Shown here: one piece after another, positions 25,613-34,537 of the stretch
Layout of the letters: each line of letters starts with the position of its first letter
Position numbering within the stretch: the stretch's first letter is position 1
Source: an uncultured bacterium
GTDB lineage: Bacteria; DRYD01
NCBI GenBank assembly: GCA_937139605.1
Contig: CAKZQG010000002.1
Location: 1 to 64,000 of the forward strand
Direction: 5' to 3'
DNA: 64,000 bases
Made by a program: the position numbers and the translations under genes
Notes under the pieces: generated by a model
Told to the model about the DNA's origin: nothing
What the model saw: the letters and a program-made list of their open reading frames with translations, nothing else
Databases searched by the model: none

Positions 25613-26467
25613 TTAAAATTTTCTTACTATTGGATTAAATCCTTCTTTTTCTATTATTTTTGATATTTTATTAGCTTTATCTATGTTTTTAAAGGGACCT
25701 ACTATTACTCTATACATTTTAGTATTCTTTATTATTACTTCATCTATAGATGAGTATATCCCCTTATTTTTTAATATGTCATTTACATATTGAGCATTGT
25801 TATATACTGAAAATAACCCCACTTGTACATAATAACTACCTTCTGTATCAGGTACAAAATCTTTATTATTTACATTATTATCATTTATATCTTTTTCATT
25901 TATTTTTTCTTTTTCTTTATTTTCATCAGAAGAATTTAAATTTTTATCAGTTGATTCTATTAAATTTTCTATTTTAGTTTCTTTAGTATTATTTGAACTT
26001 AATTCACTATTAGTAGATGTAGTGCTTTGTGTAGTAGTTTGTGTAGTGGATGTTGTTTTTGTTGTATCAATTGATTTGGGTTTATTTAGATTTTTAGAAT
26101 CTGTTTTTTTATCATTTATTTTAGGAATTAAAACGTATTCATTAGGGTTTTCATTATTATTATCTATTATATTTTTCTTTTCATCTATTAGTGGTGCTAT
26201 TAATGAGCTTTGAGTTATTTTTTGGGGTTTTATTTTTTGAGAATAAAAATACTGCCCAGCAAAATATCCTAACAATACTACTACTAAAATAATTATAAAA
26301 AATATTAAAACTCTTATAAACATATTTAAATAATTATTAAATTGATTGTTTTTGTTTGGATTAGTAGTTTCTTCATTAGCATTGGATTCTAAGTTATTTC
26401 TTGTTTTCTTAGTTCTATTACTGCTTTTTCTGGGAGCATCGGATTTATATATGTACCTGTTCCCCAT
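25613..26467 (-). CDS. SPOR-domain inner-membrane protein
   Basis: 284 residues: a charged cytoplasmic N-terminus (1-48), one membrane helix (about 49-75, RVLIFFIIILVVVLLGYFAG), a Ser/Thr/Asn-rich periplasmic linker and a C-terminal SPOR domain (about 210-284) with YYVQVGLFSVYNNAQ and YRVIVGPFKNIDKA. SPOR domains bind denuded peptidoglycan at the division septum. The ATG at 26467 lies 79 bases inside the 3' end of galT in another frame; a GGAGGT stands 12 bases upstream. A later start would remove most of the cytoplasmic tail, so the overlap is probably real. Confidence 0.88.
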   Translation of the reverse strand: MGNRYIYKSDAPRKSSNRTKKTRNNLESNANEETTNPNKNNQFNNYLNMFIRVLIFFIIILVVVLLGYFAGQYFYSQKIKPQKITQSSLIAPLIDEKKNIIDNNNENPNEYVLIPKINDKKTDSKNLNKPKSIDTTKTTSTTQTTTQSTTSTNSELSSNNTKETKIENLIESTDKNLNSSDENKEKEKINEKDINDNNVNNKDFVPDTEGSYYVQVGLFSVYNNAQYVNDILKNKGIYSSIDEVIIKNTKMYRVIVGPFKNIDKANKISKIIEKEGFNPIVRKF

Positions 26468-27402
26468 TCAAAGCCTGCTACCTCCGTTAGCCTTGGGATT
26501 ATCTCTATATGCCAATGATAATATTCTTTACTATTGGAATTAGGTGGAGCAGTATGTAACATCATATTAAATGGAGGGTTATCTAAAAGTAAATACAATT
26601 TAGAAAAAACTACTTTTACAGTTTGAGCTAAATCTACTACATGGTTTTTATCTATGTCTTCAAATCTATGAAAATGCTTTTTGGGAATAATCCATGTTTC
26701 AAAGGGAAATGCGGAAGCAAATGGACAAAACGCTATAAACGAGTTATTTTCAAAAACTATCCTATCTTGATGGCCTAGCTCTTGGGTAACTATGTCGCAA
26801 AATAAGCACCTATCTCTTAAGTCAAAATATTCTTTTGCATTGTCTATTTCATTCTTTATAACCGCAGGTATTATAGGAGTTGCTATTATCTGCGAGTGCG
26901 GATGAAATAACGATGCACCCGCTCCTTTCCCATGATTCTTAAAAATTATTACGTATTTTATTCTTACATCCTTAGATAATTCTATTATTCTATCTCTGTA
27001 TCCCCAGATAATTTCTTCAAATTGTGAATTAGGCATAGTTAATGGGGTTGCAAAGTGATCTTCTGTTTCTATTAAAACTTCATGGTATCCTACCCCATTC
27101 ATCATATCATAAATTCCAATACCTTTTTTATCTAAAGAGCCTTCTGGATTTAGTGCAGGAAATTTATTATTTATTACTCTTATCCACCAGCCAGGCCCAT
27201 TAGCCAAGGTTCCTGGTTTTCTGTATGCAAGTACTTCTGGAGGAGTCATAAATTCATTTCCCGGGCAAAATGGACATTTTGATAAATCTTGATTAGCTGG
27301 AAAATCATCTCTTTTCTTTTTAAAATCATTTGGTCTGCTTGCTCTTTCTGTGGCTATTATTACCCACCTTTTTAATACTGGATCTTTTCTAAGCTCAGGC
27401 AT
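26389..27402 (-). CDS. galT: Galactose-1-phosphate uridylyltransferase
   Basis: 337 residues. The N-terminal half has RRWVIIA-type opening MPELRKDPVLKRWVIIATER, a CPFCPGNE zinc-site motif and the catalytic histidine triad in GASLFHPHSQ (usually HPHGQ or HPHSQ). The second half has HWHIEIIPRLTEVAGFEWGT, a conserved zinc/UDP-sugar segment. It exchanges UMP between UDP-glucose and galactose-1-phosphate in the Leloir pathway; bacterial homologues can act on other sugar phosphates. A strong AAGGAG site precedes the ATG. It heads the minus-strand run down to uppS. Confidence 0.94.
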   Translation of the reverse strand: MPELRKDPVLKRWVIIATERASRPNDFKKKRDDFPANQDLSKCPFCPGNEFMTPPEVLAYRKPGTLANGPGWWIRVINNKFPALNPEGSLDKKGIGIYDMMNGVGYHEVLIETEDHFATPLTMPNSQFEEIIWGYRDRIIELSKDVRIKYVIIFKNHGKGAGASLFHPHSQIIATPIIPAVIKNEIDNAKEYFDLRDRCLFCDIVTQELGHQDRIVFENNSFIAFCPFASAFPFETWIIPKKHFHRFEDIDKNHVVDLAQTVKVVFSKLYLLLDNPPFNMMLHTAPPNSNSKEYYHWHIEIIPRLTEVAGFEWGTGTYINPMLPEKAVIELRKQEIT

Positions 27403-27633
27403 AACTCCTTGCTCCTTTCTTAATTAATACCATAATAAAAATACTACTTATTTTTAGAATATATTTTTGTTTTCTTCTTTTTTATTATTCTACATTATTA
27501 TTCTACATTTTTTTTTATAACCTTGTTAATTTTTTATTTTAATTTTTTATTTTAAATTTTTAGAAGGTAAAATATAATTTTAAGTTGTAAATAATAATAG
27601 GAAAAAAATATATAAATTAATTTTTACTTGATA

Positions 27634-28143
27634 ATGAATTACTTGTTTTATTATTATAAAAAAAACAGTAAAAAAGGGATTTCATTAATAGAAATTTTAT
27701 TTTCTATGTTATTTTTCCTTATTTTGATTTTAAGTTTTTTTAATTTATATTTAGTTATTAATAAGCTGAATAAAGAACATGAGTTTTCTTCTGAAGCTTT
27801 AGCTATTGCTTCTTCTAGATTAGAAACTATTCTATATAATTCTAATTTATTAACTTTAAAAAAAGTTAGTGGAAATTATGTTATATATAATTTAATAGAT
27901 CAAAAAGAATTAGTTTATAATTCGGCATTAAATGTTTATGATGCTTTTAAAAAAAACTATTTAGCTAATCAAATTCCATACTATTTCCCCCTCAGTTATA
28001 TATATTACTCAATAGCTACTAGAATAAGAGTATATGATAAAAATTATCAACAATTTTATAATGTTTCAATTTATGTATATCATATAAGTAATCCTCAGAA
28101 AAAATATTCTATATCTACTATAATTAAAAGTAATTATCAATGA
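27634..28143 (+). CDS. Type IV pilin-like protein
   Basis: 169 residues from the ATG at 27634 (an upstream TTG is in frame). A short basic leader ends in KKGISLIEILFSMLFF, matching the prepilin site: Gly before the cleavage point, then a hydrophobic residue and Glu at mature position 5, followed by a 20-residue hydrophobic helix. The remainder is a small globular head. The size and divergent head suggest a minor pilin or pseudopilin. The peptidase at 2837 would process it. No other pilus gene is adjacent. Confidence 0.82.
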   Translation: MNYLFYYYKKNSKKGISLIEILFSMLFFLILILSFFNLYLVINKLNKEHEFSSEALAIASSRLETILYNSNLLTLKKVSGNYVIYNLIDQKELVYNSALNVYDAFKKNYLANQIPYYFPLSYIYYSIATRIRVYDKNYQQFYNVSIYVYHISNPQKKYSISTIIKSNYQ

Positions 28144-28226
28144 TTTGTTTTTATTTTTTTCAAAAAGGTAGAGGATTTTTATTATAGAAATTATAAATAG
28201 CTTCAAGATGTGAAAATTAAGAATAT

Positions 28227-29120
28227 ATGGAAATAAGGAAACCAGTAGTTGTTAATAAATTTTATCCGCGAGATTATCACGATTTACTACATGATATTTC
28301 TAAAAAAGAAAATTTATTAGAATTATTAGAGAAAAATGATTTAAAGAATAATTTAGGAAATGAGATTTTAGGGGTTGTTCTACCCCATGCAGGATATATC
28401 TATAGTGGAAAAACTGCTTTAAAAGCTTTATTCTTAGCTAAAAATATTATTCTTAGTAACTCCATAAATATTGACACATTAATTTTAATTGGACCTGATC
28501 ATTACGGTTATGGTAAAAATATTTCTATAGATGATAGAAGCTATCTAATTCCCAAGGATATTATTTTTCAATCGGATATTGATATAATTTCTAAAATTAT
28601 TGATAAAATTAATGAAATTGATAAAAAGGAGTATATTCAATTAAATTATAAAGCATTTGATTATGAACATTCTTTGGAAGTTATTTTACCTTTATTTTAT
28701 TTTGTATTTAATAAAACATTTAAAATAGTTCCTATTACTATTACTAAGCAAACACTTAATAACTGCTTAATTCTAGCTAATATTTTGTTTGAAGTATTAA
28801 AAGATAAAAGTAATTTCTTAATGATAGCTTCTTCTGATATGAGTCATTATATTACCCACAATGAAGCTATTAACAGGGATTCAAAAGTATTTGGCTACAT
28901 CGTTTCTAATGATTCTATTGGATTTTATAAAACTATTATTGATAATCAAATAAATTCTTGTGGATTTGGATGCATTACAACTTTATTAGAATTTAAAAAG
29001 CTATTTTATTCCTATAAAAATAAAAATCATATAAATAATAGGATAGTAGAATATGAAACTTCTGCTCATTATTCAAAAGATTATGATTTTGTAGTTGGTT
29101 ATCTATCTGTTATTGTGTAA
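28227..29120 (+). CDS. amrB: Memo-like protein (AmmeMemoRadiSam system protein B)
   Basis: 297 residues with the Memo fold landmarks: GVVLPHAGYIYSGKTA, LIGPDHYGYGKNI, YEHSLEVILPL, IASSDMSHYITHNEA and NSCGFGCIT. The histidines and cysteine correspond to the putative metal site shared with class III extradiol dioxygenases. The role is unresolved in bacteria. It lies 83 bases after the pilin gene and 42 before leuD, and its usual partner AMMECR1 is at 24995 on the other strand. Confidence 0.88.
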   Translation: MEIRKPVVVNKFYPRDYHDLLHDISKKENLLELLEKNDLKNNLGNEILGVVLPHAGYIYSGKTALKALFLAKNIILSNSINIDTLILIGPDHYGYGKNISIDDRSYLIPKDIIFQSDIDIISKIIDKINEIDKKEYIQLNYKAFDYEHSLEVILPLFYFVFNKTFKIVPITITKQTLNNCLILANILFEVLKDKSNFLMIASSDMSHYITHNEAINRDSKVFGYIVSNDSIGFYKTIIDNQINSCGFGCITTLLEFKKLFYSYKNKNHINNRIVEYETSAHYSKDYDFVVGYLSVIV

Positions 29121-29162
29121 TTTTTTTTAAATTTAATTATTGATAATAAAGGGGGTAAAAAT

Positions 29163-29792
29163 ATGAGTAATGGAAGTTCTTTTTATAGAGGATTAGTTGT
29201 ACCTTTGGATAGATCGGATATTGATACTGATCAGATAATGCCTAAGCAATTTTTAAAAAGAACAGAAAGAACAGGCTATGGAGAGTTTGTTTTTTATGAA
29301 TGGAGGTATAATCCAGATGGAACCCTTAATAAAGATTTTATATTAAATAAAGAAGAATATAAAGGTGCTAGTATATTAGTAACTGGGCCTAATTTTGGTA
29401 CAGGTTCTTCTAGAGAGCATGCTGTTTGGGGGTTGGTTCAATTTGGATTTAAAGCAGTTATTGCTCCTTCTTTTGGAGATATATTTTATTCCAATGCTAT
29501 TGAAAATGGGCTTTGGGTTATTAAAGTTAAAGATACTTCTAAATTAATTCAAAACGCTAGTAATATCAAAAATTATTATCTTAACATAGACTTAGAAAAA
29601 CAGATAGTTTATGATGATTATAATTATGTTTTAGATTTTGAAATAGATAATGCATCTAAATTGAGATTAATTAAAGGTTGGGATAATATCGATTTAGTAC
29701 TTCAATTTGAAGAAAAAATAAAAGAATATGAAAAAAATAGATTCGATTTTTATCCAAGTACTGATTCTTATAAAACTATATTAAAATTTTAA
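29163..29792 (+). CDS. leuD: 3-isopropylmalate dehydratase small subunit
   Basis: 209 residues, usual LeuD length. The swivel domain shows DIDTDQIMPKQFLKR, NFGTGSSREHAVWGLVQFG and IAPSFGDIFYSNAIENGL, all typical of bacterial-type LeuD, including the substrate-binding S-S-R-E-H. With LeuC, not in this window, it isomerises 2-isopropylmalate to 3-isopropylmalate. A GGGGGT site precedes the ATG. It precedes glyA by 33 bases. Confidence 0.95.
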   Translation: MSNGSSFYRGLVVPLDRSDIDTDQIMPKQFLKRTERTGYGEFVFYEWRYNPDGTLNKDFILNKEEYKGASILVTGPNFGTGSSREHAVWGLVQFGFKAVIAPSFGDIFYSNAIENGLWVIKVKDTSKLIQNASNIKNYYLNIDLEKQIVYDDYNYVLDFEIDNASKLRLIKGWDNIDLVLQFEEKIKEYEKNRFDFYPSTDSYKTILKF

Positions 29793-29825
29793 TAAAAAAA
29801 TATAATAAATAAGAGGGGTTTTTTT

Positions 29826-31088
29826 ATGGTTAAGCAAATTTATGAACAGATAAATAAGGACTTAAAAGAAGTAGATCCTGAAATTTATGATTTAATTATA
29901 AAAGAAATTATAAGACAATCTGAGGGAATAAACTTAATAGCATCTGAAAATTATGCATTCAAAGCAGTTTTACAAGCTATGGGAACACCATTATCTAATA
30001 AGTATGCAGAAGGTTATCCTAAAAGAAGATATTATTCTGGTTGTGAGTATGTAGATATTATTGAAGAAATTGCTATTAAAAGATTAAATGAATTATTTAA
30101 AGCAGAGTATTCTAATGTCCAACCGCATTCTGGTGCTCAAGCTAATATGGCTGTATATTTTTCTGTCCTTAAGCCTGGGGATACTATTTTAACTATGAGT
30201 TTAAATTGCGGAGGCCATCTAACTCATGGTAGCCCCGTTAATTTTAGTGGAATAATTTATAATGTTGTTCATTATGAAGTATCTAGAACTAATGAATTAA
30301 TTGATTATGATTTAATTAGAGATTTAGCTATAAGATATAAACCTAAATTAATAGTAGCTGGGGCTTCTAGTTATCCACGGATAATTGATAGTAAAATAAT
30401 AGCTGATATAGCTAAGGAAATTGAGGCATTTTTTATGTTTGATATGGCACATTATTCTGGACTTATTGCTGCTGGGTTGTATCCTTCTCCTGTTAATTAT
30501 GCAGATTTTATAACTTCTACTACTCATAAGACTTTAAGGGGGCCTAGGGGTGGAGTTATTATTGCTAAAAAAGATTATGAAAAAATTATAAATAAGTGGG
30601 TATTTCCGGGAATCCAGGGAGGTCCATTGATGCATGTTATCGCTGCTAAAGCAGTCGCCTTTAAATTAGCCTTAGAACAGGAATTTAAAGATTACCAAAA
30701 GCAAGTTTTAATTAATGCTAAAATTTTAGCCCAAACCCTAAAAGATAATGGGATAAGAATAGTTTCAGACGGTACAGATTCTCATATGGTTTTATGTGAT
30801 TTAAGAAGTATTGGATTAACTGGTAAAGAAGCTGAAAATATTCTTAATGAAGTTGGAATATTTGTTAATAAAAATGTAATTCCATTTGATCCACAAGTAC
30901 CTGCTATAGCAAGTGGAATAAGATTAGGGACTCCTGCCATTACTACTAGAGGATTTAAAGAAGACGAAACTAAAGAAGTAGCTAATTTAATAGCTATTGC
31001 TTTAAAGGAACCACATAAAAAAGAATATGTTAAATCTAAAGTTAAGGAGTTAAGTGAAGCTTTCCCTGTTTATAAAATTTATCTATGA
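29826..31088 (+). CDS. glyA: Serine hydroxymethyltransferase
   Basis: 420 residues, normal length. Landmarks are [30 protein letters not shown], the PLP lysine in [14 protein letters not shown], and the C-terminal [12 protein letters not shown]. It converts serine and tetrahydrofolate to glycine and methylene-tetrahydrofolate in the cytoplasm. GAGGGG precedes the ATG. It follows leuD; gcvT of the same one-carbon network is on the other strand at 22800. Confidence 0.97.
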   Translation: MVKQIYEQINKDLKEVDPEIYDLIIKEIIRQSEGINLIASENYAFKAVLQAMGTPLSNKYAEGYPKRRYYSGCEYVDIIEEIAIKRLNELFKAEYSNVQPHSGAQANMAVYFSVLKPGDTILTMSLNCGGHLTHGSPVNFSGIIYNVVHYEVSRTNELIDYDLIRDLAIRYKPKLIVAGASSYPRIIDSKIIADIAKEIEAFFMFDMAHYSGLIAAGLYPSPVNYADFITSTTHKTLRGPRGGVIIAKKDYEKIINKWVFPGIQGGPLMHVIAAKAVAFKLALEQEFKDYQKQVLINAKILAQTLKDNGIRIVSDGTDSHMVLCDLRSIGLTGKEAENILNEVGIFVNKNVIPFDPQVPAIASGIRLGTPAITTRGFKEDETKEVANLIAIALKEPHKKEYVKSKVKELSEAFPVYKIYL

Positions 31089-31141
31089 TTTTGTTTTTTA
31101 TTGATATTATTGAAATTTTTTTAATATAGTGAAGTAATTTT

Positions 31142-32542
31142 ATGTATAGGAAAAATTATTTTTTATTATTTTTAGTGTTTTTTAGTTTTAATTTTGTTAT
31201 TTATAGTTTATTAGTTTTTTCACAGGATTTGATTGATTACGAATGGAGCAAAGTTTTAGATTATAAGAAAAAAGAATTTGATAAAAGTTGGAATAATTTC
31301 TTAGATACTAATTTCTTTGCTTATGATCTAAATAATTCTAAAGTTTATAATTTTTCTGTTATTTTTAAATATGGTTTAAAAGATGAAGATGTTAATAATG
31401 TTGGAATTAGATTTTTTTTATTTTATTTACTAAAAGAAATAATAAATGAAAAATTAAAAAATCAGGATATATATTTTAAAGATGAATTGATAATAACTGA
31501 AGACTATGTTGGTTATAGTTATTTACTTTTGGATTCTTCTGATGTTAAAAAGGTTTATCAGGCTTTAAATAATATTTATTTTGATGATATGTATAATATT
31601 AATTTTGATATAAAGAAAAAAGAAATAAAAAAAGAAATGAAGGAGTATTATGAAAGTTCAATAAATCCTGTGTTATTTTTTTTTAAGCAGCAAGTTTTTA
31701 CTGCTCATCCTTATTATTATTTACCTTATGGAAATTATAATAATATTGATAAAATTACTATAAGTGATTTAAAGAATATAGATTTGTCTAAATTTGATAA
31801 ATTTTATATTTTAATAGGATCTAATTCTAAGGTAGTTTATCGAGAATTATTTAAAGATTATTATTATAAGTATTCAAAGAGTAGTTTTTCTAATGATATA
31901 TTAAAGCTTCCTTATTATAATAATTTAAGTAATTTTTATAATAATGATTATAGTAATTATAGGTTTATAGATATAAAGAAATCTAAGGTTTTAAGTTTTG
32001 ATATATCTTCTAAAAATAGTTATGATATTTTTTTATTTTCTGTTCCATCGTTTTATCAAAATTATAAAGAATATTTAGCAATGCTTGTTATTGATAATTT
32101 ACTTTGTGATGATTTGGTAGGTATCTTTTATAAAGAGTTAAGAGAAGATCAAGGAATAATTTATTCTTTATATTCTTTTTATCCTACTTTATTTTTAACT
32201 TCATATTATTTGGTTATTACTGCTAGTGATTCTTCTTCTAATGAATTTAAAGTATTCTATACTATTAGAAATATTTTAGAAAATTTTGAAAATAATAAAG
32301 ATATATATACTGAGATAAATGAAGCAAAGAACAGAGTTATAAATAAGATTTATTTAGTTTTTGATAATCCTTATTCACTAAGTAATTCTCTTATTTATTC
32401 TTTATTATACAAAGATAAGTCTATAAGTCCATTTTACTTAATTGATAATATATATTATTTAGATAATGATTATATTAGGCAAGTAGCTAAGAAGTATTTA
32501 TCTAGTTTTTATGCTTTTAGATTAATTGGGAATAATAATTAA
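31142..32542 (+). CDS. M16-family peptidase homologue lacking the zinc site, exported
   Basis: 466 residues with an N-terminal signal sequence (residues 1-28, hydrophobic, ending near FSQ). The body follows the M16 pattern: IFKYGLKDEDVNNVGIRFF at the start of the first domain, KEIKKEMKEYYES, HPYYYLPYGN, and the second-domain hallmark ELREDQGIIYSLYS. The catalytic H-x-x-E-H is replaced by LFYLLKE, so zinc cannot bind in the normal way. Such inactive subunits usually pair with an active M16 partner, which is not in the window. Function unknown; likely periplasmic. Confidence 0.75.
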   Translation: MYRKNYFLLFLVFFSFNFVIYSLLVFSQDLIDYEWSKVLDYKKKEFDKSWNNFLDTNFFAYDLNNSKVYNFSVIFKYGLKDEDVNNVGIRFFLFYLLKEIINEKLKNQDIYFKDELIITEDYVGYSYLLLDSSDVKKVYQALNNIYFDDMYNINFDIKKKEIKKEMKEYYESSINPVLFFFKQQVFTAHPYYYLPYGNYNNIDKITISDLKNIDLSKFDKFYILIGSNSKVVYRELFKDYYYKYSKSSFSNDILKLPYYNNLSNFYNNDYSNYRFIDIKKSKVLSFDISSKNSYDIFLFSVPSFYQNYKEYLAMLVIDNLLCDDLVGIFYKELREDQGIIYSLYSFYPTLFLTSYYLVITASDSSSNEFKVFYTIRNILENFENNKDIYTEINEAKNRVINKIYLVFDNPYSLSNSLIYSLLYKDKSISPFYLIDNIYYLDNDYIRQVAKKYLSSFYAFRLIGNNN

Positions 32543-32607
32543 TTTTTTTATAAAAAGTAGTTTTAAGCAAGGGATATTTTTTAAATAAGTAGAATAATAT
32601 AAAAAGG

Positions 32608-33804
32608 ATGAAGGAATTGGATATAAATAATTTAAATCAGATAACTGGAAATATTAATAGTTTATTTGAGAGTTTAATAAAGAAAAGATTATATAATAAT
32701 ACATTTGATAAATCGAAGTTTTTGAGTATAATAAAAGCGTCTTTATTAAGTGAAGATAAGAATTTAAGGAAAGTTGGTGCAAAATTAGTTAGAAGATTAA
32801 GATTAATAGAATTTATTGATTATATTAGACCTTTACTTAATGATAATGATCCTACTGTTAGAGCTGTAAGTATTTTGGCTTTAGCTCAGATGAAAGATTT
32901 GGATTCATTTAATAAAATAAAAGAAATATATTTTAATGATATAATTCCTGTTAAAACGTCGGCATTGATGTATTTTGGAGTTATTGAAAATCAAGAATCT
33001 AAGAATATATTAATAGATGCTTTAAAAAATGGGAATGAAGATTTAAAAGAGAATGCTTTCCAAGGTTTGACTTGGCATACTAAAGACCATGATTTTAATT
33101 TAATGAAAAGTTTCATACTTAAAGAATTATCAAATCCTTATTTAGTTTCTAAGTTTATAAAGAATTTAGTAGTTGTTAATAAGCCAGAAGTAGTCCAATT
33201 TTTAGAAGAATTAATTTTAAAAACTGATATCTCTGAATATGTTATTTTAAGTGCTATTTATGTTTTGTATTATAAAAATATTACTAAATATTTATTATTA
33301 GCTGATTCTATTTTAATAAAATATCTAAAAGATTTAGATAATTTATCTAAGCATTTACTACTTTATGAAATAACAGCTAATAGTTTATGGGAGATAAAAA
33401 AAATCCCTATAAATGAGCAATATAAAATATCTGAAATCATAAGTAGTTATTTAAATTATTATAAAGGAAAGGAATTAAAATATATAATAAGAACTATAAA
33501 GAATCTTAATCCTATTTTTCATAATCTTATTATTAAAATATTTAATATTGATAAATTGAGTATAGATTTAAAAGGAGAATTAATTAGTTTCTTGGTTTCT
33601 AAAAATGTTGATAAAACTTTAAAAATATTGTTATTAGAATTTTTAAATGATCCTGATTTATATATAAGAGAATTAACTTTATTTAATTTATTAACTACTA
33701 ATCATATTAAATCAACATTAGCTTATATTGAAGAATATTTATATAAATATGAAGAATTGCATTTAAAATTAGTAATACTAGCTATACTGTATTTAAATAC
33801 TTAA
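32608..33804 (+). CDS. HEAT-repeat protein
   Basis: 398 residues, helical. Residues 60-170 contain clear HEAT-like units such as LLNDNDPTVRAVSILALAQM and DALKNGNEDLKENAFQGL; later repeats are less regular. No catalytic motif, membrane helix or signal peptide is seen. HEAT arrays are binding scaffolds. It lies 50 bases before ftsE and may be cotranscribed with it. Confidence 0.8.
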   Translation: MKELDINNLNQITGNINSLFESLIKKRLYNNTFDKSKFLSIIKASLLSEDKNLRKVGAKLVRRLRLIEFIDYIRPLLNDNDPTVRAVSILALAQMKDLDSFNKIKEIYFNDIIPVKTSALMYFGVIENQESKNILIDALKNGNEDLKENAFQGLTWHTKDHDFNLMKSFILKELSNPYLVSKFIKNLVVVNKPEVVQFLEELILKTDISEYVILSAIYVLYYKNITKYLLLADSILIKYLKDLDNLSKHLLLYEITANSLWEIKKIPINEQYKISEIISSYLNYYKGKELKYIIRTIKNLNPIFHNLIIKIFNIDKLSIDLKGELISFLVSKNVDKTLKILLLEFLNDPDLYIRELTLFNLLTTNHIKSTLAYIEEYLYKYEELHLKLVILAILYLNT

Positions 33805-33853
33805 AAATATTTAAAAAATTTAAAATAATAAAAATATAGAAGGTGTTTATTTA

Positions 33854-34537
33854 ATGTTAGAGTTTCAAGAAGTAAGTTATATATATCCTAATGGTCATAG
33901 AGCTTTAAGTAATATAAATTTATTAATAGAAAAAGGGGAGTTTGTTTTTTTAGTGGGACATACTGGTGCAGGTAAAACCACTTTTTTAAAACTAATATAT
34001 CGAGAAATTTTACCTACTACTGGAAAAATATTTTTTGAAAATCAAGATATTTCTTTATTAACTCCTAAACAAGTACCTTATTATAGAAGAAGATTAGGAA
34101 TTGTATTTCAAGATTTTAAATTGCTTAATTATAAAACAGTTTTTTATAATGTTTCGTATCCTTTAGAAGTTACATTGGTACCTTTTAATGAAACTATAAG
34201 AAGAGTAATGAAAGTTTTAAAGATAGTGGGCTTATTAGAAAAGCGAAATTTTTATCCTGATGAATTATCTGGTGGTGAGCAACAGCAAGTTTCTATTGCA
34301 AGAGCTATTGTTAATAATCCTTCTATATTGATAGCTGATGAGCCTACTGGAAACTTAGATGAAAAATCTGCTTATAAAGTTATGGATATTATCCAAGAAA
34401 TTAATAATATGGGGACTACTGTTATTGTATCTACTCATAACCTAGAAATAGTTAGAAAATTAAATAAAAGGGTTATTCATTTAGAAAATGGATATCTTAA
34501 AAATGATTCTAAAATAAAGGAATATTTTGTATTATGA
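33854..34537 (+). CDS. ftsE: Cell-division ABC transporter ATPase FtsE
   Basis: 227 residues. Walker A GHTGAGKTTFLKLIYRE, Q loop, signature LSGGEQQQVSIARA and Walker B ILIADEPTGNLDE are all present; the start EFQEVSYIYPNGHRALSNIN and the G-H-T-G-A-G-K-(T/S)-T P-loop are typical of FtsE. FtsEX activates septal peptidoglycan hydrolases. FtsX is not downstream: the next gene, overlapping by 4 bases, is a GAF/HD-GYP protein. Other MacB/LolD-type ATPases are possible but fit less well. Confidence 0.85.
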   Translation: MLEFQEVSYIYPNGHRALSNINLLIEKGEFVFLVGHTGAGKTTFLKLIYREILPTTGKIFFENQDISLLTPKQVPYYRRRLGIVFQDFKLLNYKTVFYNVSYPLEVTLVPFNETIRRVMKVLKIVGLLEKRNFYPDELSGGEQQQVSIARAIVNNPSILIADEPTGNLDEKSAYKVMDIIQEINNMGTTVIVSTHNLEIVRKLNKRVIHLENGYLKNDSKIKEYFVL

